From assembly GCF_004364175.1 (NCBI RefSeq), contig NZ_SNZW01000014.1, positions 186,001-250,000 on the forward strand: a DNA stretch of 64,000 nucleotides. Reading direction: 5' to 3'. The position numbers and the translations under genes were made by a program. This stretch comes from Maribacter caenipelagi. GTDB lineage: Bacteria; Bacteroidota; Bacteroidia; Flavobacteriales; Flavobacteriaceae. The notes beneath the pieces were generated by a model that worked only from the letters and a program-made list of their open reading frames with translations, made no database searches and was not told the DNA's origin. Every line of letters begins with the position of its first letter. Position 1 is the stretch's first letter. Shown here piece after piece: positions 34,277 to 42,992 of the stretch.

Positions 34277-35932
34277 TTAGAACTTACCATAATAATCATT
34301 AAATGTTCCGGTAATAGTTGCGCCGTTTGCTTTTGTAACGGAACCCCAAATAGCAGCAATAGGATTATCGCCTAAAAACTCTAACGTTGCTCCTTCCTCT
34401 AAAATTAAATCTCCATATACAGCCATCGTTCCCTCAACTCGAAGTGTCGCTCCAGCTTTTACAACGATATCTCTTTGACGATTAACTCTACCTATCACAA
34501 TAGTTCCGTTCATTTCGAATAAACCGTTTTCATTTATCGTTAAATCATTTTTAACGGTCCAAGAACCACATAACAATAAAGAGCCATTTACCGTGATTGA
34601 ATTAAATCTCTTAGAGCCTGAAAACGCTTCTTCACTACCTTGCGCTACGGTATAATTAGAGCTTCCATTAAAAGATTCTAAATTCTCACAGCTACTCACT
34701 AAACTTTCCGTTGGTCTATTCAATTTAATAATCTGAAAACCTGATCTTCCTGACGCTGCAAAGATATAATCACCTTTAGATGCCACATAGTTGATTGAAC
34801 CTGTTAATTCGATTACACCTACAGCAGATGCATCGCTATCAATGTTCTCAGATAGACTCAAACCACCTGCCCCATTGGCCATTAACAATATATCTTCGTT
34901 AACTGCAACACCATTGGTAACAATCTCACCAGGTTCTGCATTCTCAGGACTTGTAAGTATAGGCAAGTATTCTATAAGGTTACCTGAGGTCGCGTTGTAA
35001 ATACCAGCACCTTTACTACCTTCAGACACAATTATTTTATCATTTGAGAAATCTAGAGTCCTCTTGGCATCTACACCAAAATCAGAATCTATATTAATAC
35101 TTCTCACCTCATTCAAAGCTGCATCTAAAAAGCTTACTCCAGTAGCAGCGTCCAATACAGCTATTTCGCTACCATTATAAGCGACAGAACGTAAATCTGC
35201 AAAAGCAGCTTCACTTATTACACTTAAATCATTTTTATCGTATACAACTACAAAACCATCTTGACCGCTGGTAACGACGACATTGTTATCAACAACACGT
35301 ATATCTGTGGCATTAAAGCCTTCTTGAAAGCCATACGAAATATTAGAAGTATTCATTCTACCGCTACTTACAGCTATTTTAGCCACTAAGGAATTAGCAG
35401 TTGCCGTAACGGACTGTTCTGCATCTACACCACCTACCACATATATATAGCCATTATCATAGGCTATAGAATTTAAATCTGCATTGGTATAATATACTCT
35501 AGAAGTAACTTCAGGATTATTAGGATCACTGATATCGATAACGTCAATGGCACCTACATAATCCATACCGACAGTATTGTAGGATACATAACCATAATCA
35601 CCATCTAAAACTACGTGTGTGGCAGCTAGGTTTTCACCATTACTAAATGATGGAGGTGCTATTTGAGCGATTAAGGTAAGTGGGTAGTCGCCAGCTTCTT
35701 CTTTTCCTGTTAAACTTGATCTTTTGGCACTGTTAATTGGATCTTCATAAATATCCAACACTCCAGCACGATCAAAACTAATACTATTATCAAGTTTAGA
35801 TTGATCGGTTTCAGATACTAAATTATCCTCTGGGTTTTCAAAAACCGTGGTCTCATCACTACAACTTGCTACAAAAAACGAAGCAAGAATTGACAAAATC
35901 CATACTTTTCTTACAGATAGGTTTGATTTCAT
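34277..35932 (-). CDS. LVIVD-repeat beta-propeller lipoprotein with C-terminal solenoid
   Basis: The 551-residue protein has a lipobox signal (LASFFVASCSDE). Residues about 90-410 form a beta-propeller of LVIVD type: YVSYNTVGMDYVGAIDVIDISDP-like blades, such as IDVIDISDPNNPEV, AYDNGYIYVVGG and DNNVVVTSGQDGFVVVYD. The last about 120 residues form a regular right-handed solenoid of short strands (SLLLCGSWTVKNDL, GTIVIGRVNRQRDIVVKAG, ATLRVEGTMAVYGDL) that resembles bactofilin or polymer-forming repeats. The protein is expected on the cell surface. Its role is unknown. Confidence 0.7.
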   Translation of the reverse strand: MKSNLSVRKVWILSILASFFVASCSDETTVFENPEDNLVSETDQSKLDNSISFDRAGVLDIYEDPINSAKRSSLTGKEEAGDYPLTLIAQIAPPSFSNGENLAATHVVLDGDYGYVSYNTVGMDYVGAIDVIDISDPNNPEVTSRVYYTNADLNSIAYDNGYIYVVGGVDAEQSVTATANSLVAKIAVSSGRMNTSNISYGFQEGFNATDIRVVDNNVVVTSGQDGFVVVYDKNDLSVISEAAFADLRSVAYNGSEIAVLDAATGVSFLDAALNEVRSINIDSDFGVDAKRTLDFSNDKIIVSEGSKGAGIYNATSGNLIEYLPILTSPENAEPGEIVTNGVAVNEDILLMANGAGGLSLSENIDSDASAVGVIELTGSINYVASKGDYIFAASGRSGFQIIKLNRPTESLVSSCENLESFNGSSNYTVAQGSEEAFSGSKRFNSITVNGSLLLCGSWTVKNDLTINENGLFEMNGTIVIGRVNRQRDIVVKAGATLRVEGTMAVYGDLILEEGATLEFLGDNPIAAIWGSVTKANGATITGTFNDYYGKF

Positions 35933-36059
35933 TATAATCGGGGTTTTTGCATTAACGACCCGAGTTGCCCTATTGTTGTCTATATACAGAGAAATACGAT
36001 GAAATGCACATAATTTAGGTGATTAATACACTTTATCCTAAAATAATTAAAAAAGCAAT

Positions 36060-36710
36060 CTAAATCTTACCCATTTTTTCAAGTACTAACAACAGAAGTA
36101 TAGGTAATGCCAGTAAACCAACCATTAGGGTTTCTGTTTGCAACAAGCTAGGCATGAACAATAAGGTACAAGCATACCCCCCAATCGCTCCTCCAAAATG
36201 AGCGGTATGCCCAATATTGCCTAATCGCTTTTTCATACCATAAATTGAGTATAATAAATAACCAATACCTACAACGTAGGCCGGTACAGGAATTGGAATA
36301 AACATAATACCTAATTGCATATTTGGCTGCAATAGAATAGCTGAATATAAAATACCGGTTACAGCACCACTTGCTCCCACCGCCGAATAATAAGGCTCAT
36401 CTTTATGAAAGCTTAATGCCAATAAACTACCACCAATAAGACTTACGGCATAAATAATTAAAAACTGAGTTGTACCAAACCAATTAATCACTACACCTGC
36501 GAAGAAATAAAGTGTAAGCATATTAAACAATAAATGTGAAATATCTACATGCAAAAAACCCGATGTTGCCATACGTTCTTTCTGACCTGCTTTAATTGCC
36601 CCAATACTAAATTTGTAGCGTTCAAAAAAAGTAGTATCATTGAATCCCTTCATTGACACTAATACATTTGCCGCTATTATTGCTATGGTCGCTATATCAA
36701 TGTTGTACAT
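36060..36710 (-). CDS. rhomboid family intramembrane serine protease
   Basis: The 216-residue protein has six membrane helices. The catalytic serine is Ser114 in VGASGAVTG and the histidine is in HTAHFGGAIGG (His171); HLLFNMLTLYFF carries the conserved His and Asn of helix two. It should cleave membrane proteins in the inner membrane. I choose ATG 36710 (MYNIDIATIAI) over ATG 36734 because a minus-strand -7 box at 36732-36739 would overlap the latter. Divergent from the acyltransferase gene. Confidence 0.82.
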   Translation of the reverse strand: MYNIDIATIAIIAANVLVSMKGFNDTTFFERYKFSIGAIKAGQKERMATSGFLHVDISHLLFNMLTLYFFAGVVINWFGTTQFLIIYAVSLIGGSLLALSFHKDEPYYSAVGASGAVTGILYSAILLQPNMQLGIMFIPIPVPAYVVGIGYLLYSIYGMKKRLGNIGHTAHFGGAIGGYACTLLFMPSLLQTETLMVGLLALPILLLLVLEKMGKI

Positions 36711-36731
36711 TACCTGCCATTTATTTGGCGT

Positions 36732-36749
36732 CAAATATAACTATATTTG
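36732..36749. promoter_or_regulatory. back-to-back -7 boxes for divergent genes
   Basis: CAAATATA-ac-TATATTTG is an 18-nt inverted repeat. Each arm is a perfect -7 box (TATATTTG), one for rhomboid on the minus strand and one for the acyltransferase on the plus strand. No clear -33 TTG at proper spacing is found on either side. Confidence 0.6.
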
Positions 36750-36767
36750 CCCATAATTTTTTTGAAA

Positions 36768-37664
36768 ATGCAACTACTGGCCTTTGTTTTAATCTATCCA
36801 TTTTTATGGGTTGTTTCTATTTTGCCACATCGCTTATTTTATGGTTTATCTGATATTGCCTGTTTTTTTATTTACCGTGTATTCGGGTATAGAAGAAAAG
36901 TGGTTCAAGAGAACTTGAATTTAGTCTTTCCTGATAAGTCTGCAGATGAAATTCATCGTATCGAGAAAGAATTCTACAAACACCTTTGTGATATGTTTTT
37001 AGAAATGGTCAAAACCATGAATCTTAGCAAAGAGGCTGTTGCCAAAAAATACCACATTGTAAATCCAGAAGTTTTACTGGAGATCGAAAAAGAACGAAGC
37101 ATTATTATTTTATGCGCACACTATGCCAATTGGGAATGGAATGTAAGTATTAATAATTACGTCAACTCCAAAGGGTATGCAGTTTACCAAAAAATAAACA
37201 ACTCTTATTTTGATAATTTCATCAGAAAAGTAAGAGCGCGCTGGAACACAACCTTAATTACACAAGCCCAAACCGCTAAAACGGTTATTCAGAATTACAG
37301 AAATAATGTGCGGTCAACTTATGGAATGGTCAGTGATCAATCTCCACAAGCGCACAGAGCACACTATTGGACGGATTTCATGGGTATTACCGTTCCTATT
37401 TTCAACGGCGGAGAAGCATTAGCCCGTAAAACAGGATTAGCTACAGTATTTTTAAAAGTAAGTAAGGTAAAACGCGGTCACTACAAAGCAGAGTTTATTC
37501 CTATAGCCATTAATAGTAAGGAAACTAAAGAACACGAAATTACAAACAGATTTTTAAGATTTACCGAAGAACAAATTCGAGAAAAACCAGAATATTACCT
37601 ATGGACCCACAAACGCTGGAAACACAGAGGAAAACAACCTGCGGCATTTGCCGAAGTTGGGTAA
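36768..37664 (+). CDS. lysophospholipid/lipid A acyltransferase (LpxL-like)
   Basis: The 298-residue protein has one N-terminal membrane helix and the catalytic motif H-X4-E as CAHYANWEWNV, followed by SDQSPQAHRAHYWTDFMG, the LpxL/LpxM substrate region. It should acylate lipid A or a related lysolipid at the inner membrane. I start at ATG 36768 (MQLLAFVLIYP), since the in-frame TTG at 36747 is part of the -7 box. Confidence 0.82.
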   Translation: MQLLAFVLIYPFLWVVSILPHRLFYGLSDIACFFIYRVFGYRRKVVQENLNLVFPDKSADEIHRIEKEFYKHLCDMFLEMVKTMNLSKEAVAKKYHIVNPEVLLEIEKERSIIILCAHYANWEWNVSINNYVNSKGYAVYQKINNSYFDNFIRKVRARWNTTLITQAQTAKTVIQNYRNNVRSTYGMVSDQSPQAHRAHYWTDFMGITVPIFNGGEALARKTGLATVFLKVSKVKRGHYKAEFIPIAINSKETKEHEITNRFLRFTEEQIREKPEYYLWTHKRWKHRGKQPAAFAEVG

Positions 37665-37679
37665 TTTCAATAAAAGAAA

Positions 37680-37707
37680 AACCGGAAGCAGTTGAACTGC
37701 TTCCGGT
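37680..37707. terminator. bidirectional terminator
   Basis: A stem of about 11 bp with AT-rich ends (AACCGGAAGCAG / CTGCTTCCGGTT, loop TTGAA) lies between the convergent acyltransferase and glmM genes, flanked by A and T-rich ends. Confidence 0.8.
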
Positions 37708-37733
37708 TTCTTATTTAATAACAGATATTGAAA

Positions 37734-39122
37734 TTATAAACCTGCTATAGACTTTATCTCTCCAATAATTCTGTCCGCTAAATCATCTGCTTCTATCTGA
37801 CTTTTAGCTTCTGTATATATTCTAATAATTGGCTCTGTATTTGATTTTCTAAGATGCACCCAGTTTTCAGCAAAATCAATTTTTACACCATCAATTGTAG
37901 ACAACTCTTCATTTGCATACTTTTCTGCCATAGATTTTAAAATACCATCCACATCTAAACCAGGTGTCAATTGAATTTTCTTTTTACTCATGTAGTAACT
38001 TGGGTAACTAGCTCTTAATTCTGCTACTGTACCACCTTTTTCAGCCATCAACATTAAAAACAAAGCTGTACCTACTAATGAATCTCTACCGTAATGACTT
38101 TCAGGATATATGATACCTCCATTACCTTCACCGCCAATAATAGCATTATTCGCTTTCATTTTGGTAACTACATTTACTTCGCCAACAGCTGCGGCTTCAT
38201 ATGTTCCGCCATGTTTTTGAGTAATGTCGCGCAATGCACGAGAAGATGATAGGTTAGAAACCGTATTTCCTTTTGTTTTACCTAAAACATAATCAGCACA
38301 AGCGACCAAGGTATATTCTTCACCGAACATTTCACCATCATTACTAATAAACGCCAAACGATCTACATCTGGATCTACTACGATACCGAAATCAGCTTTT
38401 TCTTTAACTACTAAATCGCAAATATCTTTTAAATGCTCTTTTAATGGCTCCGGATTATGTGGAAAATGACCAGTTGGTTTACAATACAACTCCACCACTT
38501 CTACTCCGAATTCCTTTAAAAGCTTTGGTATAGCTATGCCACCGGTAGAATTTACACCGTCAACTACTACTTTGAATTTAGCTTTTTTAACTACTTCGGC
38601 ATCTACTAAAGAAAGGTTTAAAACTTCATCTATATGTATATCGATATAACTATCATTTTTATTTATGACCCCAAGATCATCAACATCAGAAAAATCAAAA
38701 TCTTCTTTTTCTGCGATTTCCAAAATTTTAGCTCCTTGTGCAGCATCTAAGAATTCTCCTTTTTCATTTAACAACTTTAAGGCATTCCATTGTTTTGGAT
38801 TATGACTTGCTGTTAATATAATTCCCCCATCGGCATTCTCCATTGGTACGGCTATCTCTACAGTTGGTGTTGTAGATAAATCTAAATCAACAACATCGAT
38901 ACCTAAACCTATTAAAGTAGAAACTACAAGGTTCTGTATCATCTCCCCAGAAAGACGGGCATCGCGACCAATAACAACTTTTAACTTGTCCTTTTTAGAA
39001 TAGTCTTTCAACCAGATGCCGTAAGAAGCAGCAAACTTTACTGCATCAATAGGTGTAAGATTGTCTCCTGGTTTACCTCCAATTGTTCCTCGTATTCCTG
39101 AAATAGATTTTATTAGTGTCAT
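37734..39122 (-). CDS. glmM: phosphoglucosamine mutase
   Basis: The 462-residue protein has the phosphohexomutase motifs: catalytic Ser106 in TASHNPKQWNALK, the magnesium loop Asp250-X-Asp252-X-Asp254 (DPDVDRLAF), the sugar loop GGEGNGGIIYP and the phosphate loop RKSNTEPIIRIY. It converts glucosamine 6-phosphate to glucosamine 1-phosphate for cell wall synthesis. Phosphomannomutase activity cannot be excluded, but the overall form is that annotated as GlmM in Bacteroidota. Confidence 0.85.
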   Translation of the reverse strand: MTLIKSISGIRGTIGGKPGDNLTPIDAVKFAASYGIWLKDYSKKDKLKVVIGRDARLSGEMIQNLVVSTLIGLGIDVVDLDLSTTPTVEIAVPMENADGGIILTASHNPKQWNALKLLNEKGEFLDAAQGAKILEIAEKEDFDFSDVDDLGVINKNDSYIDIHIDEVLNLSLVDAEVVKKAKFKVVVDGVNSTGGIAIPKLLKEFGVEVVELYCKPTGHFPHNPEPLKEHLKDICDLVVKEKADFGIVVDPDVDRLAFISNDGEMFGEEYTLVACADYVLGKTKGNTVSNLSSSRALRDITQKHGGTYEAAAVGEVNVVTKMKANNAIIGGEGNGGIIYPESHYGRDSLVGTALFLMLMAEKGGTVAELRASYPSYYMSKKKIQLTPGLDVDGILKSMAEKYANEELSTIDGVKIDFAENWVHLRKSNTEPIIRIYTEAKSQIEADDLADRIIGEIKSIAGL

Positions 39123-39143
39123 ATAATCTTAATAAGTTTTTTG

Positions 39144-39151
39144 CAAATATA
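39144..39151 (-). promoter_or_regulatory. -7 box upstream of glmM
   Basis: TATATTTG on the minus strand predicts transcription near 39137, 15 bases before the glmM ATG. The -33 element is weak. Confidence 0.5.
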
Positions 39152-39217
39152 AACGTATCATACTTATCACTATTGCCCTTCTTTGTAAATTCGAACTACT
39201 AAGCATAATTTAGGCGA

Positions 39218-39814
39218 ATGAATTTTTTAGCTCATATATTCCTGTCTTTTAACGACAAAGAAATTACCATAGGCAATTTTATAGCGGATAGCATTCGCGC
39301 CAATAAATTTGACCACCTACCAACAAAAGTACAGAAAGGCATAAAACTTCACCGCCATATAGATACATATACCGATAGCCATGCGATACCAAAAATTAGC
39401 AGCAAAAGACTACATGCAAACTACAGTCATTACAGCCGAGTTATCGTAGATATCTACTATGATCACTTTTTAGCAAAAAACTGGTCTACATATTCTGATA
39501 TTCCGTTGGATGTTTTTGTAGATGACTTCTATGATCTTTTAGAAGATAATTACGAAATTTTGCCCATCGGGATAAAAAAAATGATGCCCTATATGATTTC
39601 TGATAATTGGATTTTCAACTATTCAAAAATGGATGGAATTGCTCGTGTACTGAACGGTATGAACCGTAGAACGAATAATAAATCTAAAATGAATTTTGCC
39701 ATCATAGACCTTGAAGAACATTATGATGCTTTTGAAGAAGAATTTACTGAGTTCTTTGAAGAACTTATTACTTTCTCGAAAGATAAATTTACATCAATAG
39801 TAAATAAAAAATAA
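39218..39814 (+). CDS. acyl carrier protein phosphodiesterase (AcpH/DUF479 family)
   Basis: The 198-residue protein opens MNFLAHIFLSFNDKEITIGN and has FIADSIRANK and LHRHIDTYTDSH, the metal-binding pattern of AcpH-like HD-fold hydrolases. Such proteins remove the phosphopantetheine arm from holo-ACP in E. coli. Whether it acts on the primary ACP or on the ACP of the PKS operon in this window is unknown. Divergent from glmM. Confidence 0.8.
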   Translation: MNFLAHIFLSFNDKEITIGNFIADSIRANKFDHLPTKVQKGIKLHRHIDTYTDSHAIPKISSKRLHANYSHYSRVIVDIYYDHFLAKNWSTYSDIPLDVFVDDFYDLLEDNYEILPIGIKKMMPYMISDNWIFNYSKMDGIARVLNGMNRRTNNKSKMNFAIIDLEEHYDAFEEEFTEFFEELITFSKDKFTSIVNKK

Positions 39815-39876
39815 TATAATACTTTGATATACAAAAATTTAATTTGAATTACTTAAACTAAAAAATTAAACTAACT

Positions 39877-41568
39877 ATGAACCAACTTAAATTAATATTA
39901 ATGCTAACTGCATTCGTAATTTTAGCCAGTTGCAAAGAGAATCCTGCGACACCAACAGGCACAGTTACCGAAAAAGCAATGGTAGTATCTGCTCGCGAAG
40001 AAGCCTCTAAAATAGGTAGTGATATTATGGAAAAAGGCGGTAACGCTTTTGATGCCATGGTTGCTACTGAAATGGCTCTTGTTGTCGCTTACCCATTTGC
40101 AGGAAATCTTGGTGGCGGCGGATTCATGGTATACAGAAAAGCAGATGGTGAAGTTGGTGCTTTAGATTATAGAGAAAAAGCACCATTATCTGCACACAAA
40201 GATATGTACCTAGATTCTTTAGGTAACGTGATTCCCGGTAAAAGCACTTTAGGTGCCACTGCTGTTGGCGTACCCGGTACCGTTGCCGGTATTATTGAGG
40301 TTCACAAAAAGTTTGGATCACTTCCATTAGAAGAGATTATGACTCCGGTTATTGCTCTAGCAGAACGTGGTGTTGTAGTTACCGCTAATCAAGAAAAACG
40401 ATTGGCTAGTCAACGAGATAAATTTATAGAGGTAAACACTGACAGCACTAAATTTGCTACTGTATTCAAAACTAATGACACCATTAAATATCCTGCACTG
40501 GCAAATACTTTTAGAAGTATAGCCACGTATGGTAGAGACGGATTCTACAAAGGTGAAGTAGCTAAGAAACTCGCCACTTTCATTCAAGAAAAAGGGGGAT
40601 ATGTTACAGAAGAAGATTTAGAAAAATACCAGGCGGTATGGAGAGACCCAATCTCATTTGACTATAAAGACTTGCACATCATTTCTATGAGTCCGCCTAG
40701 CAGTGGCGGTGTTACCATCAATCAGATATTCAAAATGATGGAAAAGCACGATGTAGCCAAACTCGGTCATAACTCCCCCAAAATGGTACAATTATTTACA
40801 GAAGCATCGAGAAGGGCTTATGCCGATAGGAACTACTTTTTAGGCGATCCTGACTTTGTTGAAATACCATATGATAGATTATTGAGTGACGAATACCTTA
40901 CTGAAAGAATGGCTAATTTTTCTTTTGACAAGGCCACTAAATCTTCTGAAGTTGAACATGGAAATATTGAGATAGTAGAAAGTATGGAAACTACCCACTA
41001 CTCTATTGTAGATCAAGAAGGTAATGCCGTCTCTGTAACAACAACATTAAATGGTGCGTATGGCTCTAAACTATATTCAGATGAGTTAGGCTTCTTCTTG
41101 AATAATGAAATGGATGATTTCAGCGCTAAAGCTGGTGTACCCAATATGTTCGGGCTGGTTGGTGCAGAAGCTAATAGCATAGCGGCAGAAAAAAGAATGT
41201 TAAGCAGCATGACCCCTACTATCGTTGAACGCGATGGTAAGTTATGGATGGTTCTAGGTACGCCTGGTGGCTCTACCATCATAACTGCAGTTGCACAAAC
41301 CATATTGAATGGATATGAGTTTAAAATGAGTATGCAAAATGCTGTAAATGCTCCGCGTTTTCATCACCAATGGTTGCCAGATATGGTCATCTTTGAACCA
41401 GACGGATTCTCTGCTGAACTAAAAGAAGAATTAAAATCTAAAGGATATATTATCAATGAAGAAAGAACCCCAATTATTGGTAAAGTTGATGCTATTCGCG
41501 TTTTAGCAAATGGTAAACTTGAAGGGGGTGCCGATAAACGTGGAGATGATGCTGCCGTCGGATTTTAG
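39877..41568 (+). CDS. ggt: gamma-glutamyltranspeptidase, lipoprotein form
   Basis: The 563-residue protein has a lipobox signal with Cys19 (LASCKENP). The N-terminal nucleophile is Thr372 in ETTHYSIVDQEGNAVS, where the precursor cleaves itself to give large and small subunits. The large subunit shows NAFDAMVATEMALVV and GGGGFMVYR. The substrate motif MLSSMTPTIV is in the small subunit. It hydrolyses glutathione and other gamma-glutamyl compounds in the periplasm or at the outer membrane. Confidence 0.92.
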   Translation: MNQLKLILMLTAFVILASCKENPATPTGTVTEKAMVVSAREEASKIGSDIMEKGGNAFDAMVATEMALVVAYPFAGNLGGGGFMVYRKADGEVGALDYREKAPLSAHKDMYLDSLGNVIPGKSTLGATAVGVPGTVAGIIEVHKKFGSLPLEEIMTPVIALAERGVVVTANQEKRLASQRDKFIEVNTDSTKFATVFKTNDTIKYPALANTFRSIATYGRDGFYKGEVAKKLATFIQEKGGYVTEEDLEKYQAVWRDPISFDYKDLHIISMSPPSSGGVTINQIFKMMEKHDVAKLGHNSPKMVQLFTEASRRAYADRNYFLGDPDFVEIPYDRLLSDEYLTERMANFSFDKATKSSEVEHGNIEIVESMETTHYSIVDQEGNAVSVTTTLNGAYGSKLYSDELGFFLNNEMDDFSAKAGVPNMFGLVGAEANSIAAEKRMLSSMTPTIVERDGKLWMVLGTPGGSTIITAVAQTILNGYEFKMSMQNAVNAPRFHHQWLPDMVIFEPDGFSAELKEELKSKGYIINEERTPIIGKVDAIRVLANGKLEGGADKRGDDAAVGF

Positions 41569-41642
41569 ACTATTCTAAATTAAATTTTAAGTCGATTGCA
41601 TTTTAAATATAAATATTTATCAATGAAATATTTGAATACGTT

Positions 41643-42344
41643 ATGCTAAAGAAATTATTTAAGTTAATTGGTATTGTCATTTTACTTTCAGTAATAGGTT
41701 ATGGTGTCTTATATTACCTCTATAATGAACCCGTACCTACTGGCGAATCTGGACCCGAAGCTGATGCCTTGGCGTACAGAATTTTCGATGCCCTTAATTA
41801 CAAAAATTTCAATAATACTAAAGTATTAGAATGGTCTTTTCGAGGTGACCACACCTATAAATGGGATAAAGAAAAACAAATAGTTGTGGTAAGTTATGAT
41901 GACGTCGTTGTTAACTTAGATTTGATCACTCCGCACTCAAGTACCGCTACAATCAATAACGAGCCTGCGTCTTATGAAAAAACACAAGACCTTATTGAAG
42001 ACGCCCAAAGCTATTTCAATAACGATTCTTTTTGGCTTGTGGCACCTTTCAAAGCTTTTGACCGAGGCACCGAGCGATATTTAGTAGACATGGAAGATGG
42101 TTCTGAAGCGCTTCTTGTAACATACACCCAAGGTGGCGATACACCCGGTGATTCATATCTTTGGATTATAGAACCTAGCGGAAGACCTAAAAGTTTTAAA
42201 CTTTGGACAAAAATCATCCCAATAGGTGGTTTAGAAGCTACTTGGGAAGATTGGATCAAAACAGAAAGTGGTGTTTTCTTACCTACTCAACACAAACTTG
42301 GTCCCCTTTCAATATCAATGGGAGATGTTAAGGGAACCTATTAA
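41643..42344 (+). CDS. hypothetical membrane-anchored protein
   Basis: The 233-residue protein has one N-terminal membrane helix (LIGIVILLSVIGYGVLYYLY) and then a soluble beta-rich part with many Trp and Asp (VLEWSFRGDHTYKWDKE, WIIEPSGRPKSFKLWTK). It may be a lipid-binding LolA-like fold, but that is only a guess based on strand pattern. It lies between ggt and the LURP-one-like gene, in the same direction and about 50 bases before the latter. Confidence 0.55.
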   Translation: MLKKLFKLIGIVILLSVIGYGVLYYLYNEPVPTGESGPEADALAYRIFDALNYKNFNNTKVLEWSFRGDHTYKWDKEKQIVVVSYDDVVVNLDLITPHSSTATINNEPASYEKTQDLIEDAQSYFNNDSFWLVAPFKAFDRGTERYLVDMEDGSEALLVTYTQGGDTPGDSYLWIIEPSGRPKSFKLWTKIIPIGGLEATWEDWIKTESGVFLPTQHKLGPLSISMGDVKGTY

Positions 42345-42395
42345 CAATTAATAATTCAATAAAAATTTTATTATTTCACCTAAGAAAGCCCTTTT

Positions 42396-42992
42396 ATGCA
42401 AGATTATAAGTTTCCATTAGATTTTACTTTCCATATCGGTACACTATCAAACGATTTTTCAGCTGTAGATGCCAACGGTAAAATGGTGGCCTACGTAAAA
42501 CAAAAACTTTTCAAGTTCAAGGAAAATGTTGGTGTTTATGAAAATGATAGTAAATCTAATTTACTATACAATATCAAAGCTGACAGGTGGATTGACTTTT
42601 CTGCATGTTACTCCTTCTCTGATACAACAGGAAAGGAATTTGGAAAAATTGGTCGCAAAGGATGGGCATCTTTATGGAAAGCACATTATGAAGTTTTTGA
42701 CCAAAACAAACAACTAAAATACACTATTAGAGAAGAGAACGCTTGGGTAAAGGTAATGGATGGTCTAGTTGGTCAAATACCTATCATTAACCTTTTTACG
42801 GGACTATTTTTGAATCCAGCATATTTGGTAATCAACGGAAACAATGAAACTGTAGTTCGACTGTCCAAAGAAAAATCATTGGTTGGTCGTCGTTTTAAGG
42901 TTAGTGAAGTAAAGAAACTAAACGGAAATGATGACGATATCATCATTTTAAGCTTAATGATGATGGTATTATTAGAACGTCGTAAAGGCTAG
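42396..42992 (+). CDS. LURP-one/Tubby-like (scramblase fold) protein
   Basis: The 198-residue protein is a series of short strands of the kind seen in the LURP-one-related family: DFTFHIGTLSNDFSAVDANGK, KMVAYVKQKLFKFKENVGVY, IGRKGWASLWKAHYEVFD. A hydrophobic end (IIILSLMMMVLLERR) is like the central buried helix of the Tubby-like barrel. These proteins are of unknown function in bacteria, perhaps membrane phospholipid-binding. Its last bases overlap the end of the channel gene (tail to tail). Confidence 0.6.
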   Translation: MQDYKFPLDFTFHIGTLSNDFSAVDANGKMVAYVKQKLFKFKENVGVYENDSKSNLLYNIKADRWIDFSACYSFSDTTGKEFGKIGRKGWASLWKAHYEVFDQNKQLKYTIREENAWVKVMDGLVGQIPIINLFTGLFLNPAYLVINGNNETVVRLSKEKSLVGRRFKVSEVKKLNGNDDDIIILSLMMMVLLERRKG

